A DNA stretch of 64,000 nt from Butyrivibrio sp. (GTDB lineage Bacteria; Bacillota; Clostridia; Lachnospirales; Lachnospiraceae): contig JAKVKH010000001.1 in the NCBI GenBank assembly GCA_022486625.1, forward strand, positions 217,244 through 281,243. The letters are read 5' to 3'. The position numbers were made by a program, and so were the translations under genes. Numbering within the stretch: the first letter of the stretch is position 1; every line of letters begins with the position of its first letter. The notes beneath the pieces were generated by a model, which was not told where the DNA came from, did no database searches, and saw only the letters and a list, made by a program, of their open reading frames with translations. This document shows positions 17,905-26,583 of the stretch, piece by piece.

Positions 17905-18488
17905 TGAAGACGATTGCTGAGTTATTAACGATTCTGGTAACCTCCTCGTTGATTAACAACGTGGTGCTCAGCCAGTTCCTGGGACTGTGTCCGTTCCTGG
18001 GAGTTTCCAAGAAAACAGATACGGCGCTTGGCATGGGCCTTGCCCTGACATTCGTCATTACCCTTTCCTCTGCAGTATGCGGTCTGATCTATAAGTTCAT
18101 TCTGATTCCATTGGATCTTGCCTATCTGCAGACGATTGTATTCATTCTGATCATTGCCATGCTCGTACAGTTTGTGGAAATGGTACTCAAGAAATACATG
18201 GTATCTCTTTATAAGGCACTGGGCGTGTATCTGCCTCTGATTACCACCAACTGCGCGGTTCTGGGTGTTGCACTCCTGAATGTACAGAATGACTACAATA
18301 TCGTACAGGGCATTGTAAACGGTTTTGCAACGGCAATCGGCTTTACGATCTCCATTGTGATTCTGGCAGGAATCCGTGAAAAAATGTATTACAATGACGT
18401 TCCGGAGTCCTTCAAGGGAATGCCGATTGTGCTGATTACGGCAGGACTTATGGCCATTGCGTTCACCGGTTTTTCCGGCCTTCGCTGA
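17904..18488 (+). CDS. rnfA: Rnf complex subunit A
   Basis: This 194-residue polytopic membrane protein pairs with RnfE. It has about six hydrophobic helices and the family blocks NNVVLSQFLGLCPFLGVS (Cys near residue 27) and ITTNCAVLGVALL (second Cys). These cysteines are expected to ligate the shared iron-sulfur cluster. Length is typical. Start and stop sit in the tightly packed rnf operon, 30 bases before rnfB. Confidence 0.96.
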   Translation: MKTIAELLTILVTSSLINNVVLSQFLGLCPFLGVSKKTDTALGMGLALTFVITLSSAVCGLIYKFILIPLDLAYLQTIVFILIIAMLVQFVEMVLKKYMVSLYKALGVYLPLITTNCAVLGVALLNVQNDYNIVQGIVNGFATAIGFTISIVILAGIREKMYYNDVPESFKGMPIVLITAGLMAIAFTGFSGLR

Positions 18489-18518
18489 TTCCAGAAAAAT
18501 ATAAGGAGAAAATAGATT

Positions 18519-19316
18519 ATGATTAGTGGCGTTTTGATTGCAACGGCAATTGTTGCCGGCATCGGAATCCTGATCGGTCTGATCCTGGGGATTGCGGCGA
18601 TAAGGCTTCATGTAGATGTGGATGAAAAGGAGCAGGCGGTTCTGGAAGCACTTCCCGGAAACAATTGCGGCGGCTGCGGATATCCGGGATGTTCCGGGTG
18701 CGCGGCAGCAATTGCAAAGGGGCAGGCTCCGGTAAATCAGTGCCCTGTAGGCGGTGCACCGGTTGCTGAGGTCATTTCAGAAATTATGGGAGTTGCAGCA
18801 GGAACACAGGAAAAGATGGTGGCATATGTACACTGTGGCGGCGATTGTGATAAGGCAGCGGTTTCATATGATTATGCAGGTGCATCGGATTGCCGTCTGA
18901 TGAATCAGGCACCGGGTAACGGCCCCAAAACCTGTACCTATGGATGTCTTGGTGGTGGCAGCTGCGTGAGCGTTTGCCAGTTTGATGCGATTCATGTGGT
19001 AAACGGCATTGCAGTTGTGGATAAGGATGCCTGCAAAGCCTGCAAAAAGTGCATAAACATCTGTCCCCGTCACCTGATCGACCTGGTTCCTTACAGTGCG
19101 ACAGAAGTGGTTACCTGCAAGTCACAGGATAAGGGCGCAGACGTTAACAAATATTGCAAGGTCGGCTGTATTGCCTGCCATATCTGTGAGAAGAACTGCC
19201 CGTCAGGTGCAATTACAGTAGAGAACAATGTGGCACATATTGATCAGGAAAAGTGCACGCATTGCGGTACCTGCGCAGAGAAATGCCCGAAGAAGGCAAT
19301 TCGGGTTGTAGGATAA
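18519..19316 (+). CDS. rnfB: Rnf complex subunit B (polyferredoxin)
   Basis: This 265-residue subunit accepts electrons from reduced ferredoxin. An N-terminal membrane helix (about 2-27) is followed by the Fe-S motif NNCGGCGYPGCSGCA (near 43-57). Several ferredoxin-type clusters follow, including CKACKKCINICP, CIACHICEKNCP and CTHCGTCAEKCP. The cluster count is consistent with the family. An AAGGAG ribosome site precedes the ATG. A bidirectional terminator follows. Confidence 0.96.
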   Translation: MISGVLIATAIVAGIGILIGLILGIAAIRLHVDVDEKEQAVLEALPGNNCGGCGYPGCSGCAAAIAKGQAPVNQCPVGGAPVAEVISEIMGVAAGTQEKMVAYVHCGGDCDKAAVSYDYAGASDCRLMNQAPGNGPKTCTYGCLGGGSCVSVCQFDAIHVVNGIAVVDKDACKACKKCINICPRHLIDLVPYSATEVVTCKSQDKGADVNKYCKVGCIACHICEKNCPSGAITVENNVAHIDQEKCTHCGTCAEKCPKKAIRVVG

Positions 19317-19331
19317 GATAAATAAGATGAC

Positions 19332-19374
19332 AAAAAGAGATCCGATCAGCCGGAAGGCAGGTCGGATCTCTTTT
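19332..19374. terminator. Bidirectional terminator between rnfB and apbE
   Basis: AAAAGAGATCCGA (19333-19345) pairs with TCGGATCTCTTTT (19362-19374), with an inner GCC/GGC pair. T-runs occur on both strands, and the stem overlaps the apbE stop codon. Confidence 0.9.
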
Positions 19375-20362
19375 ACTGTGGAAATCCGCTTGAGTAATGC
19401 AGCTGATCATCGTCTGTAATGAATACGGCTTCGGTGTCCGGAAGGGACTCAATCAGCTTCATGCCCTCGTCCAGACCCAGTACGAAACAGGTAGTGGACA
19501 GGCCGTCTCCGTCAACGGAGAGTTTTGACAGTATGGTAACGCCCAGCAGGTGGTTTTCTACAGGGTATCCGGTAGAAGGGTCGAGGATGTGGTGATATTT
19601 TTTGCCATCCTGCTCAAAATAGCGTTCATAGGTGCCAGAGGAGACAATGGACAGGTCAGATGCGGAAACGGTTGTGATATAGGTACTGTTATCCGCGAAC
19701 GGTTTCTGAATGCCAATGGTAAATTCTTCGTGATCCGGCTTTGATCCGACGAGCAGCACATTGCCGCCCAGGTTGATGATGGCGCTTTTCACCCCCTGTT
19801 TCTGCAGGTAGGATTTTATCTGATCCGCAATATATCCCTTTGCGATGGCGCCGAGATCAATCTGCGTGTCCGGATCTTTCAGGGTAACGGTATTTCCGGA
19901 GAGCTCTATATTCTGATATCCGACATGGGTAAGAGCCGATGAGATGTCAGATGCCGCGGGAACCGGCCCCGGAGTCTGACCGTTAAAGTTCCACAGACTG
20001 CTGACGCCGCCAAGTGTGGGATCAAAGCGTCCGCCGGAAAGCCGGGCGTAGTACAGTGCTTTCTGCAGAAGATCCGCGGTATCGGAGTCCACGGTAACCG
20101 GCTTACCTTTCGCGTGGTTGACATTCCAGATGTCGCTCCCTTCCTTCTGCGCGGAGAGCAGCTGATCATAATGGGAGGCCATTTTCATACAGCCGTCGAG
20201 AATCGTTTCGTTCTCAGAATCATAAATGGCAATGGAGATGACGGTGTCAAAGTAAAAGCCTGTTCTGGAAATCGGGCCGGATTTTTTTACTGTACAGCCG
20301 GAAAAAAGTGCAGCAGTAAGGAAAAGAATAACAGGGATAAAAATGAAATGTTTTTTGTTCAT
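19373..20362 (-). CDS. apbE: ApbE-family FAD:protein FMN transferase, lipoprotein
   Basis: This 329-residue enzyme transfers FMN from FAD to Thr/Ser of target proteins such as RnfD and RnfG. It has a lipoprotein signal (ILFLTAALFSGC, Cys at about 23), so it acts at the outer membrane face. Family blocks include IDLGAIAKGYIADQI, AIINLGGNVLLVG, HHILDPSTGYP and the metal-site DGLSTTCFVLG. It faces the rnf operon across a shared terminator. Its ATG overlaps the stop of the upstream AP2-like gene (ATGA), so it is probably translated from the same mRNA. Confidence 0.95.
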   Translation of the reverse strand: MNKKHFIFIPVILFLTAALFSGCTVKKSGPISRTGFYFDTVISIAIYDSENETILDGCMKMASHYDQLLSAQKEGSDIWNVNHAKGKPVTVDSDTADLLQKALYYARLSGGRFDPTLGGVSSLWNFNGQTPGPVPAASDISSALTHVGYQNIELSGNTVTLKDPDTQIDLGAIAKGYIADQIKSYLQKQGVKSAIINLGGNVLLVGSKPDHEEFTIGIQKPFADNSTYITTVSASDLSIVSSGTYERYFEQDGKKYHHILDPSTGYPVENHLLGVTILSKLSVDGDGLSTTCFVLGLDEGMKLIESLPDTEAVFITDDDQLHYSSGFPQ

Positions 20363-21177
20363 GACGGGTCCTTTTCATGGAATTTCAGTGTGTAGATCTT
20401 TGGAGAGATGGAAACCTTCGTATAAATATCCGCATAGGCGGAGGCAGAAAGGCGTTCAAGGTAGTTCTGGGCATAGGCACGCGGAGAGCCGTTTCGCTTT
20501 AAAATATCTGCAGCCTTATTATAGGCAACGGCAGCTTCCTGCTCCGAGTCATAGGCGCCGATAACAAAGTCGCCTTTTACATGGATGACTGCCTTATAAC
20601 GCATAAAACCATGATCGGCAAACTGCCGCACGCCCCGGTAACGGTTTAATATGATAATGTTCTCATAACGAAGGTCGGTCGGATCTCCGTTGGCAAAGTG
20701 GTAATCTCTTCCTGCAACGGCATAGCTCTGTATACCGTAGCGATTCATGATGTTGATCTGACTGCCATAGTCTGCAACGAACAGATGGGAACCGCGTTGC
20801 ATGATTTTATGGGAAGTGTAGTAGAACAGGTCATCAATATCAAATTTCAGAACGGTTTTCGGAGACAGATAATATAGAAAATATCTTTTTTCCAGATAGA
20901 CCGGAGTCGGCAGGTAAATCCCCTTATCACGGAAATTGAAGAGAATGACGCATTTATCAAAGGCAAGTGCGTCGTTCTTTTTCCATCGGTGCAGATTCCA
21001 TTCAGGGTGCTGCAATACTCTGCCGGCATACAGATAGGCTCTGTGGGCAGCGGAAGCGGTGGGGAAGGACCCAAGTGCGATATGCTTCTGATGGAAGGTG
21101 ATGGAAGATCGATAAGAGGCAGTTCCATCTGATAAAGCGGTCTGGTACACGCCGGGATATTTTTTCTGGTCTTTCAT
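20359..21177 (-). CDS. Two-AP2-domain protein with degenerate HNH-like core
   Basis: This 272-residue protein has two AP2-like beta repeats. One is near the N terminus (about 6-58, YPGVYQ and IALGSFPTASAAHRAYLYAG). The other is near the C terminus (about 178-232, YRGVRQ and VIGAYDSEQEAAVAYNKAA). Between them lies a segment ending HFANGDPTDLRYENIIILN, which resembles the NG...D-R-x-N half of HNH homing endonucleases. The layout suggests a mobile endonuclease turned into a DNA-binding protein. The start has AGGAGC upstream. It overlaps apbE by ATGA, and its promoter region holds a perfect 14-bp inverted repeat. Function is inferred. Confidence 0.7.
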   Translation of the reverse strand: MKDQKKYPGVYQTALSDGTASYRSSITFHQKHIALGSFPTASAAHRAYLYAGRVLQHPEWNLHRWKKNDALAFDKCVILFNFRDKGIYLPTPVYLEKRYFLYYLSPKTVLKFDIDDLFYYTSHKIMQRGSHLFVADYGSQINIMNRYGIQSYAVAGRDYHFANGDPTDLRYENIIILNRYRGVRQFADHGFMRYKAVIHVKGDFVIGAYDSEQEAAVAYNKAADILKRNGSPRAYAQNYLERLSASAYADIYTKVSISPKIYTLKFHEKDPS

Positions 21178-21219
21178 ATAAGCTCCTGCTGTTTTGAGAT
21201 GCTGAATTAATGCATCATC

Positions 21220-21270
21220 ATAACATAAAATTAATTTTGTCCGGTTTCTTATGAAGTAATTTTATGTTAT
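21220..21270. promoter_or_regulatory. Perfect 14-bp inverted repeat over the divergent thrC / AP2-gene promoters
   Basis: ATAACATAAAATTA (21220-21233) and TAATTTTATGTTAT (21257-21270) are exact reverse complements 23 bases apart. The right arm covers the end of the spacer and start of a plausible thrC promoter (TTTCTT 21245-21250, 17 bases, TATACT 21268-21273). This geometry suits an operator. Confidence 0.6.
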
Positions 21271-21371
21271 ACTTCTAAACTATAGATTAATCTGATCATG
21301 TATCTGCTATTATTTTAACAGGGCAGGAACCAGTTGAAAAGAGCAGCCAGTATAAAGGAGAAGATTGAAGA

Positions 21372-22862
21372 ATGAAGGACGTTATGTATAGCAGCACCAG
21401 AGGAGCAGATTTAAAGGTTAAGGCATCAGAGGCAATTTTAAGAGGACTTGCACCGGACGGAGGTCTGTTCGTTCCGGATCATATTCCGCATCTGGACAGG
21501 GAATTACAGGAGATTGCCGGAATGAATTATCAGCAGACAGCATATGAGGTGATGAAGCTTCTTCTGACAGATTATACGGAAGATGAGCTGAAATACTGCA
21601 TCAGTCATGCGTATGATGACAAGTTTGATACAGAGGAAATTGCGCCGATGACACAGGCGGACGGTGCTTATTATCTGGAACTGTACCATGGACGTACCAT
21701 TGCATTTAAGGATATGGCGCTTTCCATTCTCCCTTATCTGATGACAACTGCGGCAAAGAAAAATCATGCTAAAAATGAGATCGTTATTCTGACTGCAACC
21801 AGTGGTGACACAGGAAAGGCAGCCCTTGCAGGATTTGCCGATGTCCCGGGTACGAAGATCATCGTATTTTATCCAAAGCATGGTGTTTCTCCGATTCAGG
21901 AAAAGCAGATGGTCACACAGAAAGGTGACAATACCTGTGTTGTCGGAATTGAAGGGAACTTTGATGATGCACAGACCGGAGTGAAAAAGCTCTTTACTGA
22001 CGGAAAACTTGCAGGTGAAATGGATCAGGCAGGCTTCCAGTTCTCCTCTGCCAATTCCATCAATATCGGGCGTCTTGTTCCCCAGATCGTTTATTATGTC
22101 TATGCTTATACAAGACTTCTGGGCGAAGGCAGAATCGCTGACGGTGATGCCATTAATGTCGTGGTTCCGACAGGCAACTTCGGAAATATTCTGGCTGCAT
22201 ACTATGCTAAGAACATGGGGCTGCCGATTCATAAGCTGATCTGTGCTTCCAATTCCAACCGTGTACTGTATGATTTCTTTAAGACCGGTGCGTATGACAG
22301 AAACCGTGAATTCATGCTGACAAGTTCTCCTTCCATGGATATTCTGATCTCTTCCAATCTGGAGAGACTGATCTATCATATTGCGGGAGATAATGCGCAG
22401 AAGGATGCAGATTATATGAAGAAGCTTTCTGCGGAAGGCAGATACGAAATCTCAGATGAAATGAGAAAGCAGCTGTCAGATTTTTACGGCAACTTTGCAT
22501 CGGAAGAAGAAACGGCAGCGGCAATCCGCAGCCTCTATCAGTCTACAGGTTATGTGATTGATACACACACGGCAGTTGCGGCTTCTGTTTATCAGAAATA
22601 TAAGAAGGATACAGATGATAATACGGTTACGGTAATTGCATCAACCGCCAGCCCGTTCAAATTTACGAGAGCAGTCATGAATGCGATCGGACATGCAGAT
22701 GAAGCAGCAGATGATTTCGCACTTGCAGACCAGCTTGCACAGATGGCAGGTCTTACAGTTCCGGATGCGGTACAGTCCATCCGCAGCGCGGAGATCCGTC
22801 ATAAGACAGTCTGCGATAAGAGCGAGATGGAACATGCAGTAAAGAACTTTCTCGGGATGTAA
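21372..22862 (+). CDS. thrC: Threonine synthase
   Basis: This 496-residue PLP enzyme converts O-phosphohomoserine to threonine. The PLP lysine lies in GRTIAFKDMALSI (near residue 113). The phosphate-binding block TATSGDTGKAAL and the PTGNFGN loop are present. The length and N-terminal SSTRGADLKVKASEAILRGLAPDGGLFVP match the long (E. coli-like) ThrC class. An AAGGAG ribosome site precedes the ATG. It is divergent from the AP2-apbE pair. Confidence 0.96.
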   Translation: MKDVMYSSTRGADLKVKASEAILRGLAPDGGLFVPDHIPHLDRELQEIAGMNYQQTAYEVMKLLLTDYTEDELKYCISHAYDDKFDTEEIAPMTQADGAYYLELYHGRTIAFKDMALSILPYLMTTAAKKNHAKNEIVILTATSGDTGKAALAGFADVPGTKIIVFYPKHGVSPIQEKQMVTQKGDNTCVVGIEGNFDDAQTGVKKLFTDGKLAGEMDQAGFQFSSANSINIGRLVPQIVYYVYAYTRLLGEGRIADGDAINVVVPTGNFGNILAAYYAKNMGLPIHKLICASNSNRVLYDFFKTGAYDRNREFMLTSSPSMDILISSNLERLIYHIAGDNAQKDADYMKKLSAEGRYEISDEMRKQLSDFYGNFASEEETAAAIRSLYQSTGYVIDTHTAVAASVYQKYKKDTDDNTVTVIASTASPFKFTRAVMNAIGHADEAADDFALADQLAQMAGLTVPDAVQSIRSAEIRHKTVCDKSEMEHAVKNFLGM

Positions 22863-22931
22863 CGTACTGAGAAAGAGGAGCGAATGATGTTACGGTAACT
22901 GAATATTGCAGGATGGGAAGGAGTGAACCAT

Positions 22932-24302
22932 ATGGCAGAAGAAAATATCTACTCAAAAGTAACCCCTGAAATCACCAGTCTGGCGCAGCTTGGTGAACGT
23001 GCAGACATGATTGATTCTGAGCTTTTTACCAAATTTGATGTAAAAAGAGGCTTGCGTGATTTAAACGGAAAAGGTGTACTGACCGGACTGACGCATATAT
23101 CAGATATCCGTGCGACGAAAGAGGTAAACGGCGAAACGGTTCCGGCAGACGGAGAGCTTTTTTACCGCGGCTATAATGTCAGAGATCTGATCAAAGGCTT
23201 TTCTGATGAAAAGAGATTCGGCTTTGAGGAAGTCACCTACCTGTTGCTGTTTGGTCAGCTTCCGTCCAGGGAGCAGCTGGAAGAGTTTAAGCAGCTGCTG
23301 TTCTTTTACCGGAGTCTTCCGACCAGTTTTGTGCGGGATATCATCATGAAGGCACCCAGCAAGGACATGATGAATACACTGGCAAGAAGTGTCCTGACGC
23401 TGTATTCCTATGATGACCGTGCAGATGACACATCGCTTCCCAATGTACTGCGGCAGTGCCTGCAGCTGATCAGCCTGTTTCCGCTTTTGTCCATCTATGG
23501 CTATCAGGCCTATAACCATTACCATGAGGGCAACAGCCTTGTGATTCATACACCCAGAACGGATCTGTCTACAGCGGAGCATATCCTGTATCTGCTGCGC
23601 CCGGATTCGCAGTATACGGAACTGGAGGCAAGGCTTCTTGATGTCTGCCTGGTGCTTCATATGGAGCATGGTGGCGGTAACAATTCTTCTTTTACCACAC
23701 ATGTAGTGACATCTTCTCTGACAGATACCTATTCCGTGATGGCAGCGGCGATCGGTTCCTTAAAGGGGCCTCGTCACGGAGGCGCCAATATCAAGGTTGT
23801 CCGTATGTTTGATGAAATGGAGCATGAGATTTCCGACTGGGAAGATGACGCTGAAGTCAGCGCATATCTTGACCGACTTCTGAATAAGGATGCCTTTGAT
23901 AAGGCCGGTCTGATTTACGGCGTCGGACATGCGATTTATTCAAAATCCGATCCGCGTGCCGTGGTACTCAAATCCTTTGTGAAACAGCTTGCAGAGGAGA
24001 AGGGACTGCAGAAGGAATTCGGTCTTTATGAGAGAGTGGAGCGCCTTGCACCGCAGGTGATCAGCGGAGAGCGTAAGATGTATAAAGGTGTCAGCGTAAA
24101 TGTGGATTTCTATTCCGGCTTTGTTTATAAGATGCTGGATCTGCCAATGGAGCTGTATACACCGATTTTTGCGATGGCCAGAATCGTCGGCTGGAGTGCA
24201 CATCGCATGGAAGAGCTTGCCAATAACGGCAAGATTATCCGTCCTGCCTATAAACCGGTGGGACCGCATATTGCCTATGTACCGATGGATGAAAGAAAGT
24301 GA
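22932..24302 (+). CDS. gltA: Si-type citrate synthase
   Basis: This 456-residue enzyme condenses oxaloacetate and acetyl-CoA. It shows the catalytic block HMEHGGGNNSSFTTHVVTSS, the CoA/oxaloacetate segment LKGPRHGGANIKV and GHAIYSKSDPRA with the catalytic His, plus a C-terminal active-site Asp region. The ATG at 22932 has GGAAGGAG eight bases upstream; the track GTG at 22923 sits inside that site. A second, unrelated citrate synthase candidate is at 48 kb. Confidence 0.92.
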   Translation: MAEENIYSKVTPEITSLAQLGERADMIDSELFTKFDVKRGLRDLNGKGVLTGLTHISDIRATKEVNGETVPADGELFYRGYNVRDLIKGFSDEKRFGFEEVTYLLLFGQLPSREQLEEFKQLLFFYRSLPTSFVRDIIMKAPSKDMMNTLARSVLTLYSYDDRADDTSLPNVLRQCLQLISLFPLLSIYGYQAYNHYHEGNSLVIHTPRTDLSTAEHILYLLRPDSQYTELEARLLDVCLVLHMEHGGGNNSSFTTHVVTSSLTDTYSVMAAAIGSLKGPRHGGANIKVVRMFDEMEHEISDWEDDAEVSAYLDRLLNKDAFDKAGLIYGVGHAIYSKSDPRAVVLKSFVKQLAEEKGLQKEFGLYERVERLAPQVISGERKMYKGVSVNVDFYSGFVYKMLDLPMELYTPIFAMARIVGWSAHRMEELANNGKIIRPAYKPVGPHIAYVPMDERK

Positions 24303-24312
24303 AAAAAGTAAA

Positions 24313-26130
24313 ATGGAAAACAGAAAGATTCAGGAAAGACTTGCCGCGCTTCGCAGTAAGATGAATGATTACGGAATTGATTATTATATGATGCCTACCT
24401 CTGATTTTCACAATTCAGAGTATGCAGCAGATTTTTTCAAAGTAAGAGAGTACTTCAGTAATTTTACAGGTTCCAACGGAACACTGGTAGTCAGCAGGGA
24501 CTGGGCCGGTATGTGGACAGACGGCAGATATTTCATTCAGGCTGAGCGTGAGATGGAAGGTACCGGCGTTACGCTGTATCGTATGATGGATGAGGGTGTA
24601 CCGACCATTAACGAATATCTGCAGCAGAACATGCAGGACGGGCAGTGCCTTGGCTTTGACGGTCGGGTGATATCTGCAGAAATCGGTGAGGAGCTGGAGG
24701 ATGATCTGGCAGATAAAAAGATTACCTTCCGTTTCGACCGTGATCTTGCGCAGGAAGTATGGACGGACCGTCCGGCACTTCCCTGCCATGAAATCTATGT
24801 GCTGACAGATGAACTGTGCGGAAAGAGCTTTGCACAGAAGCTTTCGGATGTACGTGTCAGAATGAAGGAGTACAGGACAAAGGCATATCTTTTATGCAAA
24901 CTTGATGATATCATGTGGCTGACGAATCTGCGTGGCAATGATGTGGAATGCAATCCGGTAGCGCTTTGCTATGCATTTATTACGATGGATGCATTTTATC
25001 TGTTCGTACAGCAGGCAGAGGTAACAGAAGCAGTCCGCAGCTACTGTGAAAAAAGCGGGATCGTGCTGAAGAACTATGAAGAGATCATTCCTTTCCTGCA
25101 AAATCATAAATATGACGGTAAAACATTGTATGATGTACGCAATGTAAATTATACAACGTATCGTGCACTGAAGGATACGGCAGAAGGTCAGGGCACTACG
25201 ATCCGCAATGAAAAGGATCCAACAGCCATGATGAAGGCGGTCAAGAATGAGACAGAACTGAAAAATATTCATGAGGTATATCTTCGCGACAGCGCAGCAC
25301 TGTGCAGATTCATCTACTGGTTAAAGACAAATGCAGGAAAAATTCCGATGACGGAATACTCTGCAGCCATGTATCTGGATGAACTCCGCAGCAAACTGCC
25401 GGGATATATTGAACTCTCTTTTCCGACGATCAGTGCATATGGCGCCAATGCAGCCATGATGCATTATGAGGCTACAAAGGATGTTTACAGCGAAGTAAAG
25501 CCGGAAGGCATGCTGCTCGTAGATTCCGGCGGAACCTACATGGGCGGTACGACGGATGTGACAAGGACTATTGTGCTTGGCAGGATCAGTGATGATATCC
25601 GGAGGCATTTCACTGCGGTTGCCGTTGGTATGCTGCGCCTTGCAGGCTGTAATTTCCTGTACGGCTGTTATGGCAGAAACCTGGATATTATGGCAAGAGG
25701 GCCGGTCTGGGAGATGAATATGGATTATAAATGCGGGACGGGACACGGCATCGGTTATATGCTCAATGTACATGAGGGACCGCAGAATATTCGCTGGGCC
25801 ATGAGACCGGGTCTGGAGGATGCGGTTCTGACGCCCGGAATGATCGTTTCGGATGAACCGGGTGTTTATGTTGAGGGCAGTCACGGAATCCGTACGGAGA
25901 ACATTCTTGAAGTGGCAGCAGGAGAAAAGAACGGTGACGGACAGTTCCTGCACTTCAATCAGCTGACCTATGCACCGATTGATCTTGAGGCCATTGATAA
26001 GAAGTATATGCAGCCGGGAGATGTGGAAGCTCTGAATGCATATCATGAACAGGTATATCAGAAGGTAGCGCCGCTGATCGAGGAGCAGGAGATCCGTGCA
26101 TGGCTCAGAGAGCAGACAAGGGCAATCTGA
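24313..26130 (+). CDS. M24-family Xaa-Pro aminopeptidase
   Basis: This 605-residue cytoplasmic metallopeptidase removes N-terminal residues before proline. Two creatinase-like N-terminal domains (to about 310) precede the pita-bread catalytic domain. Its metal ligands are in LLVDSGGTYMGGTTDVTRT (two Asp), GTGHGIGYMLNVHEGP (His), MIVSDEPGVY (Glu) and GIRTEN (Glu). The track frame begins within citrate synthase. I chose ATG 24313; an in-frame ATG at 24289 is possible, and neither has a strong ribosome site. Confidence 0.92.
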   Translation: MENRKIQERLAALRSKMNDYGIDYYMMPTSDFHNSEYAADFFKVREYFSNFTGSNGTLVVSRDWAGMWTDGRYFIQAEREMEGTGVTLYRMMDEGVPTINEYLQQNMQDGQCLGFDGRVISAEIGEELEDDLADKKITFRFDRDLAQEVWTDRPALPCHEIYVLTDELCGKSFAQKLSDVRVRMKEYRTKAYLLCKLDDIMWLTNLRGNDVECNPVALCYAFITMDAFYLFVQQAEVTEAVRSYCEKSGIVLKNYEEIIPFLQNHKYDGKTLYDVRNVNYTTYRALKDTAEGQGTTIRNEKDPTAMMKAVKNETELKNIHEVYLRDSAALCRFIYWLKTNAGKIPMTEYSAAMYLDELRSKLPGYIELSFPTISAYGANAAMMHYEATKDVYSEVKPEGMLLVDSGGTYMGGTTDVTRTIVLGRISDDIRRHFTAVAVGMLRLAGCNFLYGCYGRNLDIMARGPVWEMNMDYKCGTGHGIGYMLNVHEGPQNIRWAMRPGLEDAVLTPGMIVSDEPGVYVEGSHGIRTENILEVAAGEKNGDGQFLHFNQLTYAPIDLEAIDKKYMQPGDVEALNAYHEQVYQKVAPLIEEQEIRAWLREQTRAI

Positions 26131-26171
26131 ATGGTTTATGATCAGTTTATAATTTTCTAATATACTGGTAC

Positions 26172-26199
26172 TTGCCAAAAATGCGGTTCCGGATATAAT
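26172..26199 (+). promoter_or_regulatory. Strong promoter of the structured RNA at 26.2 kb
   Basis: TTGCCA (26172-26177) and a perfect TATAAT (26194-26199) are 16 bases apart, predicting initiation near 26206. No start codon with a ribosome site follows, which points to a non-coding transcript. Confidence 0.65.
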
Positions 26200-26205
26200 A
26201 AGAGT

Positions 26206-26464
26206 TAGGAGAGGTTCTTCGGAACGCTCCGCCTGGGATGCTCGATAATTCCTGTGTGTTTTGAACCTACATTTACTTTAAACGGGAATCCTAAATTTCT
26301 CTTTTTGATGTCACGCCTTCGGCCCTGCACATGTGCAGACAAGCTTTGGGAGAGGAAGACAGAGATCGGAGCTGCGGTAACCCACCTGGCATCAGCTAGG
26401 AGTCAAAAGGCAGGAACCGGCATCATCGGGTATAAAAGCAAAGTGTTTTGTTTCTTTGCTTTGC
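26206..26464 (+). ncRNA. ssrS: Structured non-coding RNA, best candidate 6S RNA
   Basis: The region follows a strong promoter and holds no credible gene. It contains a UUCG-capped hairpin (GGAG..GTTC-TTCG-GAAC.CTCC), a perfect CTGCAC-AT-GTGCAG palindrome and a hairpin CCTGGC-ATCA-GCTAGG. The last recalls the 3' central-bubble hairpin of E. coli 6S RNA. It ends with AAAGCAAAG / CTTTGCTTT (26435-26462). The roughly 230-nt size and solitary placement fit 6S RNA, which binds RNA polymerase. I could not build the full closing stem by eye, so another structured RNA remains possible. Confidence 0.5.
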
Positions 26465-26506
26465 AGTGACGCAAAAGCAGTCACTGTTCATATATATATA
26501 TTTATT

Positions 26507-26547
26507 CTGCAAAAGGAAGGTGGCGGATCGCAACCTTCCTTTTGCAG
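26507..26547. repeat. Perfect 15-bp inverted repeat upstream of the YihY gene
   Basis: CTGCAAAAGGAAGGT (26507-26521) and ACCTTCCTTTTGCAG (26533-26547) are exact reverse complements around an 11-base loop. No T-run follows on the plus strand. On the minus strand an AT-rich stretch follows. It may be a leader hairpin or a second end for the RNA upstream. Confidence 0.75.
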
Positions 26548-26583
26548 GTTGTAAAGCAGAAATCTTTTTACGGGGAGAAGAGG

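Noticed and set aside
25321-26178. 285-residue minus-strand ORF
   Set aside because: Antisense to the M24 peptidase catalytic domain; no family pattern.
26254-26469. 71-residue ORF
   Set aside because: It lies inside the structured RNA, has no ribosome site and no domain.
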